Below are positions 46,521 through 59,000 of a DNA stretch of 64,000 nucleotides, piece after piece. Source of the DNA: Talpa occidentalis. Taxonomy: Eukaryota; Chordata; Mammalia; Eulipotyphla; Talpidae. Each line of letters begins with the position of its first letter. The first letter of the stretch is position 1. The position numbers and the translations under genes are program-made. The stretch spans positions 116,098,734 through 116,162,733 of the forward strand of contig NW_023605305.1 in NCBI RefSeq assembly GCF_014898055.3, given 5' to 3'. The notes under the pieces were generated by a model. It was not told the DNA's origin. It searched no databases and saw only the letters and a program-made list of their open reading frames with translations.

Positions 46521-49500
46521 GAGGCGCCTGTGTTCTGTCTTGGGGGCGCCCCTGGGCTCCGACCTTCGTTTCTGCGGAGTGAAGCCCCCGCTCCTGCCTG
46601 GCTCTTGCTCAGAGCCGCCGCCAACGGCGAATCAGGTCGAGGTAAGAGGGCAGAGGCCGGTCAGTCCCGGGGTGCAGCGCCCCGGCAGGCAGAGGTGGGG
46701 CCGCAGGAGGGAGGGAGCCCCGGAGGCCGCTCTGCTCGGGGGCGTCGGCCTCGGCTCTGCCTCCAGGCTGGCGGCGGGCGGTGCGCGCTGGGGGTCTGTC
46801 CGCGGTGACCTGGGCTCTAGGGGAGGCGCCGGCACCAGCCAGCACCCCGAGGGCAGGGAGTGGGGTGCAGTGGGGCAGTGAACGTGCAATTCTGGACGCA
46901 AAGGGAGGGAGGCAGGGGGTAGGGGCGAGAGGCGCCGCCGGGAGCGCGGGCCGGAGGCGGCGAGGGCCGTGCGCCCAGCCTGCCCGCGAGTTCGGTCCCC
47001 GCCGGGCTCGGAGCGCTCGCGCGCTGGGGGCACCCGCGGGCCTGGGGCTGCCCCGGCGCTCGGCGGACGCTCGGGGCGCGCGGGGACCTGAGCGCGGGGC
47101 TGGGCTCCGCGGCCCGAGGGGGCTCCACGCCGCGCCCGGGCGAGCGCCCCGACGGCTCGCCCCCGCCCCGCGCCCCGGGGCGCGCCCTGGCCGGGCGGGG
47201 CGGGCGGGGCGGGCGCTTTGTGGCGGCGCAGCCGGAGCCCGAGGCCCGCGCGGGCGGGGAAGGCGGCCCGGAGCTGCCGAGGGGCCCGGCGGGGCCCGAC
47301 GCCTCGCGCCGACGGGGTGAATACGGGGCCCCATTAGTCTCGGCTGTAAACACCGGGGCAGGAGCCGAGCGGCCGCTCGGGCCTTTCCGGACGCGAAGGA
47401 GTTAATAAAAGGTGTTTTACGGGCGGGGGGCGGCGGGGAGGTGTGAGCCCCTCCGCTCGCCCCGCCGCCCCCGCCCGCGCGGGATCAAACGCGCCGGCGC
47501 TTTAACGAGCGCAGCGCCTCGCGGTAATGAGCGCCCGCCCGCCCGCCCCGCGGAGGAGCCGGCAGGAAAATCGGGGTCTTTCTCCCCCTTGCTGTTCTTC
47601 CCCGGGCCCGGGAAGCCCCTTAGCCGTCCCGGCACGCGCGGGGAGCGGGGGCGCGGGGGCGCGCGCGGGAGGCGCCCCAGGGCGGACGCGGGTCCCTGGG
47701 ACTCGAACTCAGGACTCCGCGGTGCGGACCCTCCCGGGGCTGCTCGCCCGGGGCTATTTTTAGCGCGGCCAAGTATCCCTGGCATGGAGGGAATGCGCAC
47801 CCCGCCTGCGCCTCGGCACGGGGTGCCCTGGGCGGCCCCCCTGGCCAGCTGGGCCCCAAGCCCTCCCTGGGAACACGGGGATGGGGGCCCTGCCACGTGC
47901 GTCCGGACCTCGCAGCCGCGGGAGGAGCCGGGCCGGCTGGACCCGAGGAGGGGTCGGTGGGGTCCGCAGGCTCACCCGCCCAGGCCTTCCCGGGGATCCC
48001 CCGTGTCCCGGCCATCTCCAGCCCCACCTCACTCGCCAGCTGGGGCCCAGGCCCCTGGAGGAGCGGCTGCTCCAGACTGAGCAGTCTGCGGGGCTCTCCT
48101 CTGCTCCCCTTTGCTCCCCTCTGCTCCCCGGCGCCCGGGCCTCTGCCCTAAAAATACCCTCGGAGCCGGCGGGTTCTTCCCGCGCCGGCAGACACGGTTA
48201 CTCTCATTTTTAAGTGAAGGGCATCGCCCTCCCTGCAGCCCGGGACGCAGGAAGGAAGAATCAAGAGCGTGAAAGTAAACCCGGGAGTTTATCCATCGTA
48301 GGGAGATCCCGGGGCGTCGCGCCCCAGGCCGGTGTGAGGTGTGAGGGCCGAGCTGTCCTGAGCGCCCTGACCCAGCCGCCCCGGGCTGGGGGCTGCGCCA
48401 GGGAGGGCTCAGCGCGGGCAGCACCGGCGCTGCTGCTTGGAGAAACCCTCAGCCCCCAGGAACACAGGGCGATGGAGCTGGAGGTCGTGCGTGAAGCCTC
48501 AGTGGGCGGGGCGGGTCCCGCCTGGGTCACCAAGGCTGCGCCCGGCTTGTGCGAGGAAGTAGAGGCCCGGGCGGGGCACACCGGGGAGTCCCCACCTCTG
48601 CCGGGCGCGGGGCTGAGAAAGCTTCGGCTTCTCCTGCTTAGCTCTGTTTTTCTGTATTTTCCAATAATGAATCAGTCTTACATTTGTATAAAAATGAAGC
48701 TGTGATGCCCCCCGCGCGGGGTGTCTGGTTTACTGGGCAGAGTGGACTGAACCCCACTGCTAGGCCCGCGGGCAGGATGGGGCTGGCACGGGGGTGGGGG
48801 TCAAGGGGGTCCTCGAAGCCCCACTGTCTCCGCACAGCCTAGAGGATGCCCAGAGGTGGACCCAGAGGTGGACCCCAGGCTGAGCCGGGAGGTGAAGGCC
48901 GTGCTTCAAGGGCAAGGTGTCCGGGCGGCCAGGTCTGGCTGCGGGCTCAAGGCAGTGACCCCGGGGCTGCTTCCCCCCCCCCCCAGGCCCGGAGTCAGGG
49001 AGAGGCGGAAAGAAGGGGCTAGGGAAGGGGCCCGGGGCCAGCTCAGCTGGGACCTTCTTCCATGCTCTGGGCTCCGTGGATCCAGCCATTCCTGGAGCCA
49101 CATTCCTGACAGTGATGGGGGCTCGGGGACCCCCCCTTTCTGTGGGTGACCCCTGAGCCTGCCAGGCCTCAGCAGCCCCTGGTACTTTCGCTTCTAGAAG
49201 CACGTTTTTCTCTCTAGCAACCAGGGCAGGAGCTGAGGCAGGAAGTGATGGTTCCGCCGAGGGAGAAGGGAAGCCGCGGGGAGGGGTGAGCAGCCCAGGC
49301 CGAGCGGGTGCCGGGCCTTCAGCGCCCTCGGAGAGCGCCCCTCCCCAGGCGCGGTCTTGCCCGATATCCTCATGGCAGAGCTGAAACCCAGAAGTCAGCC
49401 AGCCCCCTTTCTAAATGAGTCACTTTGGTAAGAAAAAAATACGCAGGTTTGAAATATGCAGCCTCCCGATGGAAACCTATTTTGTTTGAAGAAAAAAAAC

Positions 49501-52500
49501 CTTTTTTTTTCAGCCAAGAGTTTTTACAGCTGAGCTCTCCCAAACTCATAAAGACCAAGGCGCATACGGGAACCAGGGAGACTTAACCACGGTGCGCGGC
49601 GCCTGCTGCAAGCAGACGTCGGCCTGACGTGCGGCTCCTACAGATGTTAGCCAAGCAACAGGAACAGGCACAGCCCGCGCGGAAGGCGCAGGGAGGGCAT
49701 CGCGCCCAAGTCCAGTGTGACCACGGAGCTGTCCTGAGCACCCATGACATGGGCCGCGAAGACCATCCCGCGGCCACGCCTTTCCCTCATTTTCTAAAGG
49801 GGAAACTGAGGCCCGCAGAGGGAGGGGCTGGCCCAAGGTGGGGAGCTGCCTTCCTCCTCTTCCTTTGTCTCCTTCTGGTGCCATTGTGGAGGCTGCAGGG
49901 AGGGGCCTGGGCAGCTGCTGCCCCTCCCTGAGGCCTGGCTCCTCCTCTGCGACCCAGGCCTGCCCCTGAGTCCAGCAGGCCCTGCGAGGTAGAGGTAGGC
50001 GCTGAGCCCTGAGAGCTACGCTCACTATTTCGCCTCACTCCGGCTTTGGCAGCCAGGGGCACCGGGTGGGGTACCGGGTGGGCTGGCTTGCCGAGTTTAG
50101 AAGACGGGGCGTATTCCTGACAGGCGTGGAGGCCGCTGGGACTGGCCGAAGGGCACCCAGCCAGAGCGCCGGCTCCGCCCAGGCCTAAACATCGAGGGAA
50201 ACTGAGGACAGGCAGGTTGCCGAGGTGGAATTTCCGAAACCATGGGGGCAGCACTTCCAGAAAGAAGTGCCCCGCCAGCTGCAAAGCCCACCGGGCGCAA
50301 GGAAAGTCCCCAGAAGCCACATTCAAAAAGACAGAGCAAAGAGAATGAATTGGAGGCGTGTAATGAACTCAGGACATCTGAAGCGCAGTTTCGACCTGGA
50401 GTCAAGGTCAACGCTGTGAAGGGGAGAGTTTACATGCCGCTCTCCATGCCAGGCTTTGGAGGCTGGGGTGTCCCATGGGTCAGCCCCCCCGTCAGGATCC
50501 ATGTCACGCGTTCAGTGGCGTGCGTGGCCACTGGACACCCGGCCAGACGGTGCAGGTCCAGACCCAAGTGACAGGAACACTAACACTTCCTGCGCACCCG
50601 GCTGCTGCCGCCATCCCCTGGAGGGTGCGTGGCGCCCCCCCCTCCCAGCCAGGGAACCCCACGCAGCTGAGTCCTGCCGACCCCAGAGCAGCCGCGCCGC
50701 GGGCCTGTGCCGGGGGCTCTGGCCTTGCGTCTCTCCGGGCGGGCAGAGCGCGGGCTCTGGAGGGCCTCAGGCCGGTCGTGCTCCGGCCCGGTCCCCACCG
50801 CCTTCCCCCCTGCAGAGGCGTCAGGCGGAGTGTTTGGCAGCAGAGAACAGAGCGCGAGAGGCTGGCCAAGGTCACCAGGGAGGTCCGGACGGCCAGACTG
50901 GACTCGCAGCCGGGCGAGCTGGTGGGCTGAGCCGTGTGGCGGGGGCAGTTCCTGAACCTCTGAACCCCAGAGGCGTGTTCTGTGAAGGGGGAGCCTCAAG
51001 TCAAGGGCAGGGACAACTGGGAGCCGCAGCCCTTTCTCTGCTGTGCGCGGGGCACTGGCCGCAGGGCTCCCCAGACCCCAGGCCTGGCTCTTGGCTTGGG
51101 GTGGCCGGCTGGCACGCAAGGGTGGGGGTGGCCGGTGCTCCCGGAGCTGGTCCAGCCTGTGGTGTGACCTGGGAGCCTCCTTGCCCCGCTCGGCCTGTGT
51201 CACCTGTGACACGAGGGGGTGGGCGAGAGCCCGAGTCCCTCCCTGCTCGGATAGTGCGGGATGTCCAGGAGGGCCGGACCCCAGCCTGGCCCTGGCCTCC
51301 GGGGGTCAGAGCCTCCCCTCCCCTGTGGCCTGGGGCCGCCAGCTGGGGGAGGGCGCCACCTGGTGGCAACGCTCCCTCCTCGCACCCAGCAGACCTGGAG
51401 CCCCACGGACCCTTTTCTACCACCCCCGGCAGTTCCTGGAGAGGCCCCCCAAGTTTCATCGGCCCCATCAAATCCCGCAGGTGACCTGCCACCTCCGCCT
51501 CCGCCCGCTGCAGCTCCAGCCCGCCCCGGGCGCTCCGGGCCGGCTAGGGCGGGGGACGCCTCCCGACTCCACTGGGCCCGTGCGGTCCCCGGCCAGAGTC
51601 GGGGCGCCGTCCGGGAAGCGAGTCCAGTTGGTCAGGACAAGGTGGCCTCGTGGCCGCGGTGCTTGAGGCCTGGCAGAAGCCCCGGATTCCTGGACAGCCG
51701 AGCCTGGGACCTGCCCGGGCGGGCGCCAGCTCCCGTGTCTGGGTCCAGGCCCTCACCCGCCGGCTGTGGCCCGGAGCGGACGGCCCCACTGCGGCCCGAC
51801 ACCGCAGGGACCCCGCGGGCCTCGCTCTGCCGCCACCAAGCTGCTGTTGCTGCGGCCGTGGCGGGAGGAGCGGGTCAGGGAAGCGCGGGCTCCGCACGGG
51901 GCCGCGTGGCGGCTCCTCCTGGGCACAGCCACGAGCCCAGCGCTTCGTCCCATGGCAGCTGCCTGTGGGGACAAAGGGCTCTTCAAGCCTCAGGGTGTGG
52001 GGTCGGGTGACAAGGGGAGCTCGGGGTGCTCGGGTCCACACGAAGCCATGGGAATGGAAACTGCGCTTCCCTTCGCTTTGAGGAAATGAGCGCCATCCTC
52101 TGGACGGTGGTTCCCCCGGGCAACAGCCCCTCACACGTTCCCTGGGCTCCCAGAGAGGGCCCAGACTCCCCACCCCTGCCCCAAGGCCCCCCGGAAACAT
52201 GGCCTCCGAGTCTGAGGGTGGGCGGGGCTGCATGGACCTGGGGGTGGGCAGGGCTGCGTGGGTCCTCACCTGGCATTTCTGGCTCAGAAGGTGGAGCCAG
52301 CACCACCACCACCACCACCCCCTCCCTGGGGACCGCCCACCACGTCCCCCTCTCTGTGGCGAGGCTGCGGCGCCAACAGGGACTGGAAAAGGGCCTACGG
52401 CTGGGTTGGCTGGGCGAGGGGCTTCGCTCCAGAGGCCTCACAGGCCCGAGTTTCATTTCCCACGTGTGGTCTCGTTAGGTTCCTTGGGGCTCCGAGGCTG

Positions 52501-52679
52501 GCTGTCTGGTCGGAGGTTGTGTGTCGGGGGGTCCTGCAGGCCACACAGCAGGTGGCCCCAAGTGGGGGGCAGGACAGCTCAAGCTCCAAGCCTGCCCTCT
52601 GTGCAGCTGGTGTGCCGAGGGGGCCTGGGGGGTGCGCGGGGCCGGGTCGGGAGGGACAGTCAAAGAGAACAGCAGCACG
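46521..52679. other. intergenic region between convergent HAND1 and SAP30L
   Basis: Starts with the CpG island described separately. The rest is GC-rich unique DNA with a probable MIR at 49780-49850 and an AT-rich unique block at 49395-49560 that may be conserved. A (CAC)n tract lies at 52299-52320. No gene is supported. Confidence 0.6.
46600..48050. promoter_or_regulatory. orphan CpG island between HAND1 and SAP30L
   Basis: About 1.4 kb of dense CpG and GC boxes just after the HAND1 poly(A) site. An embedded AT-rich segment at 47325-47425 has CCATTAGT, TGTAAACA (FOX type) and AGTTAATAAAAGG. No reading frame resembles a known protein. It may be a HAND1-associated Polycomb-type island or the promoter of an unannotated noncoding RNA; both are inference. 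Confidence 0.5.
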
Positions 52680-52697
52680 TCCTTACTCATCAGACCA

Positions 52698-52703
52698 TTT
52701 ATT
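52698..52703 (-). promoter_or_regulatory. SAP30L: SAP30L distal polyadenylation signal
   Basis: The minus strand reads CTCAATAAATGGTC, then about 25-45 bases later a T/G-rich stretch (TGCTGCTGTTCTCTTTG). This is a well formed 3' end for the long transcript. Confidence 0.6.
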
Positions 52704-55700
52704 GAGAGCAGGAGGCCCCCTGCGACACTGCCACACGGATGTCACACCACGGAGACCCCAGAGCCAGCCAGAGCCGTCAGCAGGAAGAGCCGCAGGTTAC
52801 AGGATGGGCACACACGCCCCCACCTGGGCAGGCAAGCACTGCCAGGCCTGGGATGGAAGGGCACTTGCTTTCCAGTAAGGCAGTTAGGACATGAAGAACA
52901 CCCCCGGCCCCTGATGGCCCAGTGGACAGTGAAAGGCCCTGTCGCTGGACAAGATGGTTCTCCAAGTGACAGCAGCCGAGGGGCTTGGAGAGTGAGATGC
53001 AGGCCGAGGCGTCACCAGCTGGAGGCAGCGCTACCCTAAGCCCAAGCCTTACCCTCGGCGCCCAGCCTGACACAGGCCCCCGAAGCAGCCTCCCAGTCAG
53101 GTCCTGAGCTCACCTGTCCTGGCGCAGGGACAGGACAGGAGGTGACATGCCCCAGGGCCACTGAGCTGTGCCGGGCAGCCCGTGCAGTCCCTGCCACCGA
53201 AGCCCACCTGCAGGCAGTAGTCCAGCCGCAGCCGCCCCCACGGCTTGAGAACCAGGCTCCAGGCGGCGCTAGCTCTCCCGCCAGGCCTGGTTACAGGCTG
53301 GGCCGGGCCTCCCTCCCTGGGGCCCTGCGGGCGGCCAGGGCGCCGGCGGGCAGCTCTGCTGGACTCGGGGGCGGCTGGAGGACGAGGTCAGCCCTGCAGC
53401 GCTGCTCTCCCGCGGGCCAGCGGTGACTTTAAGGGGCTTCCCGGCCTGCAAATGTGGCCTTGCCTCACGCCAAGACGGAGGGCGCCCCAGGTTCCTAGGG
53501 TGTTTCTCAGTGAGAACAGAGTGGGGGGGTGCTTGTGGAAGGCCGGGACAGGCCCTCAGCTCTAGCCTTTCAACCCCCCGCGGGCCGCCATCTAATGCCT
53601 TCCAGCCGAGGTTTCCCCTAAGGATGCGCGCATCGGCTCTGGGCGTGGAAAAACAGGCTGAGGATCCAGGCGGACCAGGACTCGGGCGGGGTGGCCAGGC
53701 CCCGCATCGATTGCTAGCCGCTGTTTTTGAGCTGGTGCGGAAGACAGCCCCAGCCTGGACGAACACCCGATGGCACGCGGCGCCGGGAGCGGCCCAGAAG
53801 ACGGCAGGGAGCAGAGGTGCCCAGGGGCACGGTCCAGAGGCAGCGCGGTCTCTGTCCTCAGAGCTGTTTCTGCCCAGGCTCCTCTGAGGCGGGTGGGAGG
53901 CCAGGGCGGGTGAGCACCCAGGGGGCGGGCCAGAGGCCCCTCCACGCTGGTGCTGCCCCCGCGGTCTGAGCCCAGGAGGGGCTGACCAACCTGCTCTGGG
54001 AGGCCAGGCCCGGGGAGGGGCCCCCTGTCCTGCTCCCTCTCCAGGCACATGCCCTGCGGATGGGGTCCCCCAGCTCCCACACACCAAGCGGCTGCGGCAC
54101 CAGGTCAGCTGCAGGCAAGGGGTGTCTGAGCTCTGGGGCTGGTGGCGAGTTTGCAGCGTGGGCCGCGTCTCAGGACAGCAGGGGTGCGGGGGGTGCGGGG
54201 CTTCTGTCTCCACTCTGGTCTCGAGCCTTTGGTTTCCGGCCTCACGGGGGGCCGAGCTGGGCGCTCTCCCACATGCTGACGTCCCCCGCGGTTGGCTGGT
54301 TGCCCCGAGAAGTTTGTCTGTTTCTTTACCGTAAAACGAAGAGACACGCGGGGCCAGGCACCCGGCAACGCCTGCCGGGGCAGGACACACCGAGGCGTCC
54401 ACGCCAGTGCTGGACTGAAGTTCCAGTTTTGCCAGGAGCACCAGGAGGTGGCGGCACTGCGAGGGGCCGGGATGCTGCCTCCCACCTCAGCCCCCCATGA
54501 CAGGCCGGGCCTGCAGGCTAAGGCGGAGGTGGGGCGGGGCGTGGACCAGGGCCGGGCACTCTTCTCGCCTGGCTGCTCGGCCCCTCCACTTACCCGGAAG
54601 GCGGCGGATGGGCCCTCGTCTGCACGGCTGGCGCTGTGGGACAGGCCCGGCCCAAACCCGGACGGCGGCTTATGGATGCCATGAACTACGGCCCCGGCTG
54701 CAGCTGATGGCAAAGCTTGGCCAGACACCTTCTGGCTCAGCAGGAAAGGACCCAAAGCCACGTACCTTGAGCCCCCGGTGCCACGCACGTCCCTCGCACG
54801 TCCCTCGCGTGAGCGGTGTGACCGGCTCCCGGCACACTCAGACACCGGCAGGCTGTGTGCGGCCCCGGGTGTGTAAGGAGACTCGGGCCTGGAGCATGCT
54901 GGGCACGCTCATCTACACACCTGCTCCGTGAACACCGGGCATCACGTGGCCAGAGAGCCAGCTCCCGCGAGAGGGGCCCAGCCCGTCTGCCTAGCACGCC
55001 CCTGCCGCTCGCTGGCTGCTCGCTGAGGCGCGAGAACTCAGAATTAAAACTGAGCGAAAAAGGAGACTCTGGACACAACACAGGGCAGGAGGGTCAGCGG
55101 CTGGATGCGAGGCCCCTCCTCCTCCCCCCGTGTCACACGCTCCGCCGACACGCTAGTTAGAAACGGCTAGCAAAGGCGTACTTTTGGATATAAAGCTTTG
55201 TTTTCAAAGGATACTTTGGCTCTGATATAATTAGGTAGAGGAATCTGAGTTTCTGAACATAAAAAATTCAGGTAAATTACTCACACTTGAAAAATCCATC
55301 TGTGCGACCGTGCCCTCGCGGGGCGAAGGCCCTCACGGAACACGTGCGCTGGCACTGGGCCCCGCCAGGCGGCTGCGGAGCAGAGCACCCGCCACGCTGC
55401 ACCAGGACCAGCCTTGTGGCGACGCGGCCCGGGAGCCGGCGCAAGTCCCGATGCCGACCTCGTCCAGGGAGCGCCGAGCCCCGGCAGCGCGGGCTCTGCA
55501 CCGGCTCTTCCGGAAGCCCCACAGGCGCAGCTGGCACGGCGACTGCCCAGGAGTCCACCTTCCGCCCGCGCCCTCCGGGGGCTCAGTCTCCTCCATGCGC
55601 TCAGGAGTCCCGCGGGAGCGCCGGGGCCCTCCGTGTGCAGGGCCAGGCCAGCGAGGGCAGCAGCGCAGCGGCTGGGAGGCCACAAGGCTGGCGACCGAGG

Positions 55701-55884
55701 CGGAAGCTACGCGTCCTGCATCTTCTCCGGCTCCAGGCCCGCCCGATGCTGCGCTGGGAGCCATCTGCGTGGCTGCTCTTCCCTCTTCGGGGCCCCGGCC
55801 AGGACCCGCTTGGAGACAAGGCCTCGTGGGCACACGCTGGCAGCGGCCACTCCCGCCAGGCCCCGGTGCGCGCCCGCACGCCAT

Positions 55885-55890
55885 TTTATT
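55885..55890 (-). promoter_or_regulatory. SAP30L: SAP30L proximal polyadenylation signal
   Basis: The minus strand reads GTAAATAAAATGG about 72 bases after the stop codon. It contains AATAAA. Downstream sequence is GC-rich, so use is uncertain. Confidence 0.5.
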
Positions 55891-55961
55891 TACAGTAACG
55901 CGTGACAGTCCGGGCGGCGCTGCCGCGGCAGGGTCTGTGGCCTGGGCCGTGCGGGCAGCCC

Positions 55962-56090
55962 TCACTCCGGCTGCTTGCCACCCTCGGGCTTGGGGTCCAG
56001 CCTGCTCTTGTTGCTCTTCACCATGTAGATGAAGTAGGCCAGGGTCTCCTTCTCGTTCACCGGGATGTTCCTGAAGTGGCGGCTGACGGT
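55962..56090 (-). CDS. SAP30L: SAP30L exon 4 coding part
   Basis: Encodes the last 42 residues, from [20 protein letters not shown] to GGKQPE, then TGA. It completes the Sin3-binding domain. The C-terminal tail differs from human at three places (Pro for Gln, Pro for Ser, Pro for Leu), in a poorly constrained stretch. Confidence 0.95.
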   Translation of the reverse strand, partial: TVSRHFRNIPVNEKETLAYFIYMVKSNKSRLDPKPEGGKQPE

Positions 56091-59000
56091 CTGCGGGGAG
56101 AGAGCCCTGAGCGTGAGAAGCCACGCCGTGAGCCTTGAGGCAGCGCCCCCCGGGGCTGGGGCGGCAGGGAGGTGCTGGGCTTGCAGGCTCTCAAAGCAGC
56201 CCTTGAACCCCCAACCCACCCACAGCGCAGTTCTCTTCAGGGGTACAAGCTCACACACCCCACAGAGAAGACGGACTCTGACTGGTCCCAGAACCCTCTC
56301 AGGCCCCAGAACTGGGTGGAAAATGTTTTTTTAAAATGGTGTCAGGGGAGCAGCCACCTGGACAGATGTGCCTAAGTCGAGACGTCACGGCACGGCACGG
56401 GCGGTCTGCTGGAGGCACAGGTCACGGCTCCTCCACCCCCGACGCCCACATGCCCAGCCCCGAGGACACGGGCCCTCTCCCCTGCCGTCCCCCACCAGGG
56501 CCCAGGGAAGGCTGTGAGCCCGTGACAGGTGGTGCGAGCTTCCAGGAACATGATGGGTTAGCCAGGAGCCTCTCCAGGAAAGACCAGAGCGGGGAAGACG
56601 GCCTGCGGGAAGCTCTGCCCAGACAGAGGGGCCGGGACGGAGGAGACACAGAACTGGAGCCCACGGAGGGTGGGGAGGGTCCCTGGATAGCAAGGAACCT
56701 CTCTCCTTTTCTCCATTTTCCACGACGGCCAGAAACACATTGGGAAGACACAGGAGGGGGAACCCCAGCGCCCAGGGACAGCCAGCCAGTCTGCATGTCT
56801 GCTAACAGGGGGGCCAGCGGCTTGCCACCCTCCCAACTGGCTGAGGGTGAACCCCGGCAGGGGCAGACACGCCTGGGCTCCGCCCACCACCCTGGACATG
56901 TCCAGGCCACAGCGCAGGACTCCAGGAGAGGAGCTCCGCGATCCACCGGCCACAATTCTGGGGTGAAGATGCCCACAGCGAACCTCCATCTACTGAGGTC
57001 TTGCAGGACAAGACTCAAGCTCGCACGCCCGACATGCCAGCCCTCAACCAGCGGCCTGCACGCCCAGGCCCAGCTCTGCCCCAGCCTGCCACCAGCTCCC
57101 AGCAGTCCTCTCCCGGAGCCATGGCCGCTTTTCTGGAAATGGGACCTTCTCTGGCCTCAAGCTAGGGGTCTACAAGAGGAATAGGGCGCGGGCTCGAGCC
57201 GTGGAGGGGATCTCCACCAGCAGACACCATGGGAGAGGTCGAGGGCCCACGGAAGGCAGCGGGCTGGCCCTCCCCACAGGGCGCGCTTGGCCACCTACTT
57301 CCGCCAACTGGGCCTTGTTGAAGCCGGGTCGGGTCTGCAGCTTGTAGTGCCGCTTGTAACGCCGCAGAGTGTTCACCTGCAACTGGAACAGGTCCACCTG
57401 GAGAGAAGACAAACTGCCGTCACAGCCAGCCAGCCCCCAGGGCCTCTGTGCCTGGCGCTACTCTAGGTGGGCGGGGGTGCGAGGACCACGGAAGGAGATT
57501 GGAAATGGTCCGCTGAGGACTGACAGTTGGGAGCACACAACAACAGCGGAGAGTCCTGGCTGGGAAGGGCGGTCCCAGAGGCTGACGGAGGCAGTGACGC
57601 CTAAGCCAGGAGAGGTGGCCAGGATGGAGGTGGACAGGGTGAGGGAGCAGACCAAGAGCACAGAGAGCCAGGGCACAGACAGGCAGGCCGGGGCCACGAC
57701 ACTCGGGGGTGTTAAGGCCGAGACTGGATGGGAGCATGGACGGCAGATCGAAGGGGGTTCCAAGAAGATGGATGTGGTGGGGTCTGCAGGGGAGACGCAT
57801 GGGGCAGAGGAGATGACCCAGGTATGAGATAGAGCAGTGAGCGCTCTGGAGAGGTCACCAGGCCTGGGAGCAAAGGTTAAACCCAGGCAGGCACCCCGGA
57901 GGAAGAGGTGTGGGGCCTGGCAGCAGAGCGGACAGAGGGGTGAAGGAGAGCCGTGGGAAGTGCTGCTTTCCTCGGACAGTCTCTCAGGCTCGGCCTGCAG
58001 GTCGCAGAATCCTTGACCACCCCCAGAGCACTCAGAGGCTGCCGTGGGGAAAGGGTGCCTCCAGGAGACACCCTTCTTGTCTAGCACAGGAAGAGGAGAG
58101 CTGCACAGGCATGAAATACGGAAGGCCCAGGGTTGGGCTGCCTTTACCTGCCTCTAAAAGAGCTGTTCTTGCTTCAGGCAGGTGGCACGCACTTAAAGAC
58201 AAAATGAACCAGCAATGAGGCCCGAGTCCTTTGTTCTTTCCCAAACATTCCTCAAACCCTTTTTTAATGTTGGTGAAACGCATCCATCTCTTTACAGAAT
58301 AACCGTAATACCGCTCCGGTGGCTGACAGACACGGTAACCCAAGGCCGGAGGGGGCAGGACACAGCCTGCCCGCGCCCGTCCCTCCCGGTGCCGGCGGGG
58401 GCGCCTGAGGACACGCTCCCGCCTCACATTCAGCGCTCCGCGGGGCTTTGGCTTGAAATCAAGAGGAAACCCGGTGTCCTTCCCGTGGCCTTGCTTGAGG
58501 GCCGCGGCACCCAGCAGACGGGAGGGAGTGGGTTGCATGTCCAGGCTCGCTAGGGACAGCTCGGACCCAGGAGCTTTAGCATATCTGAAGACGGGGCTTG
58601 GTGGGCACCTCTGGGGCGGGAGACTCCCTCTATGGGTCGATCAAGGCCCATGACAGCCCCCACCGCCTGAGCAGGAGCTGGCCCCCACACCCCAGGGCCA
58701 GGCTGAGGCACCCCAGTCTGGCACTGCCTGTGGGATGGTGCAGGGTCGAGGCAGGACAGAGGGAGAGACAGAGCCAGCAGCGCAGCTGCGTGCACCCTCC
58801 TGTGCAGACGGGACACAGGCCCGGCAGGCCCCTGGCCTCCAGGCTCCGAGGCCAGAAGGCGTAAGGCCATCTGACCTGGTGCCTGGCTGGGCCTCCAGGC
58901 AGGCCTCCCAGAGGCCACCGGCCGGCTGCCTGGCCCACTCCTGGGCTCCCTACCCTCAGCATTGACATTACCAGGACTCCACAGGTCACTTTTCAAGTGC

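Larger units (their letters stand above)
52680..55961 (-). other. SAP30L: SAP30L 3' untranslated region (long form, inferred)
   Basis: About 3.3 kb lies between the stop codon and a distal AATAAA on the minus strand. It includes an AT-rich block at 55165-55300 that stands out from the GC-rich surroundings and may be conserved. A proximal signal near 55885 would instead give a leader-sized 3'UTR of under 100 bases. Which form is used cannot be told from DNA. No other gene was recognised here. Confidence 0.5.

Noticed and set aside
53269..54441. Open frame of 390 codons on -
   Set aside because: Lies inside the candidate SAP30L 3'UTR; no recognisable protein or conserved motif.
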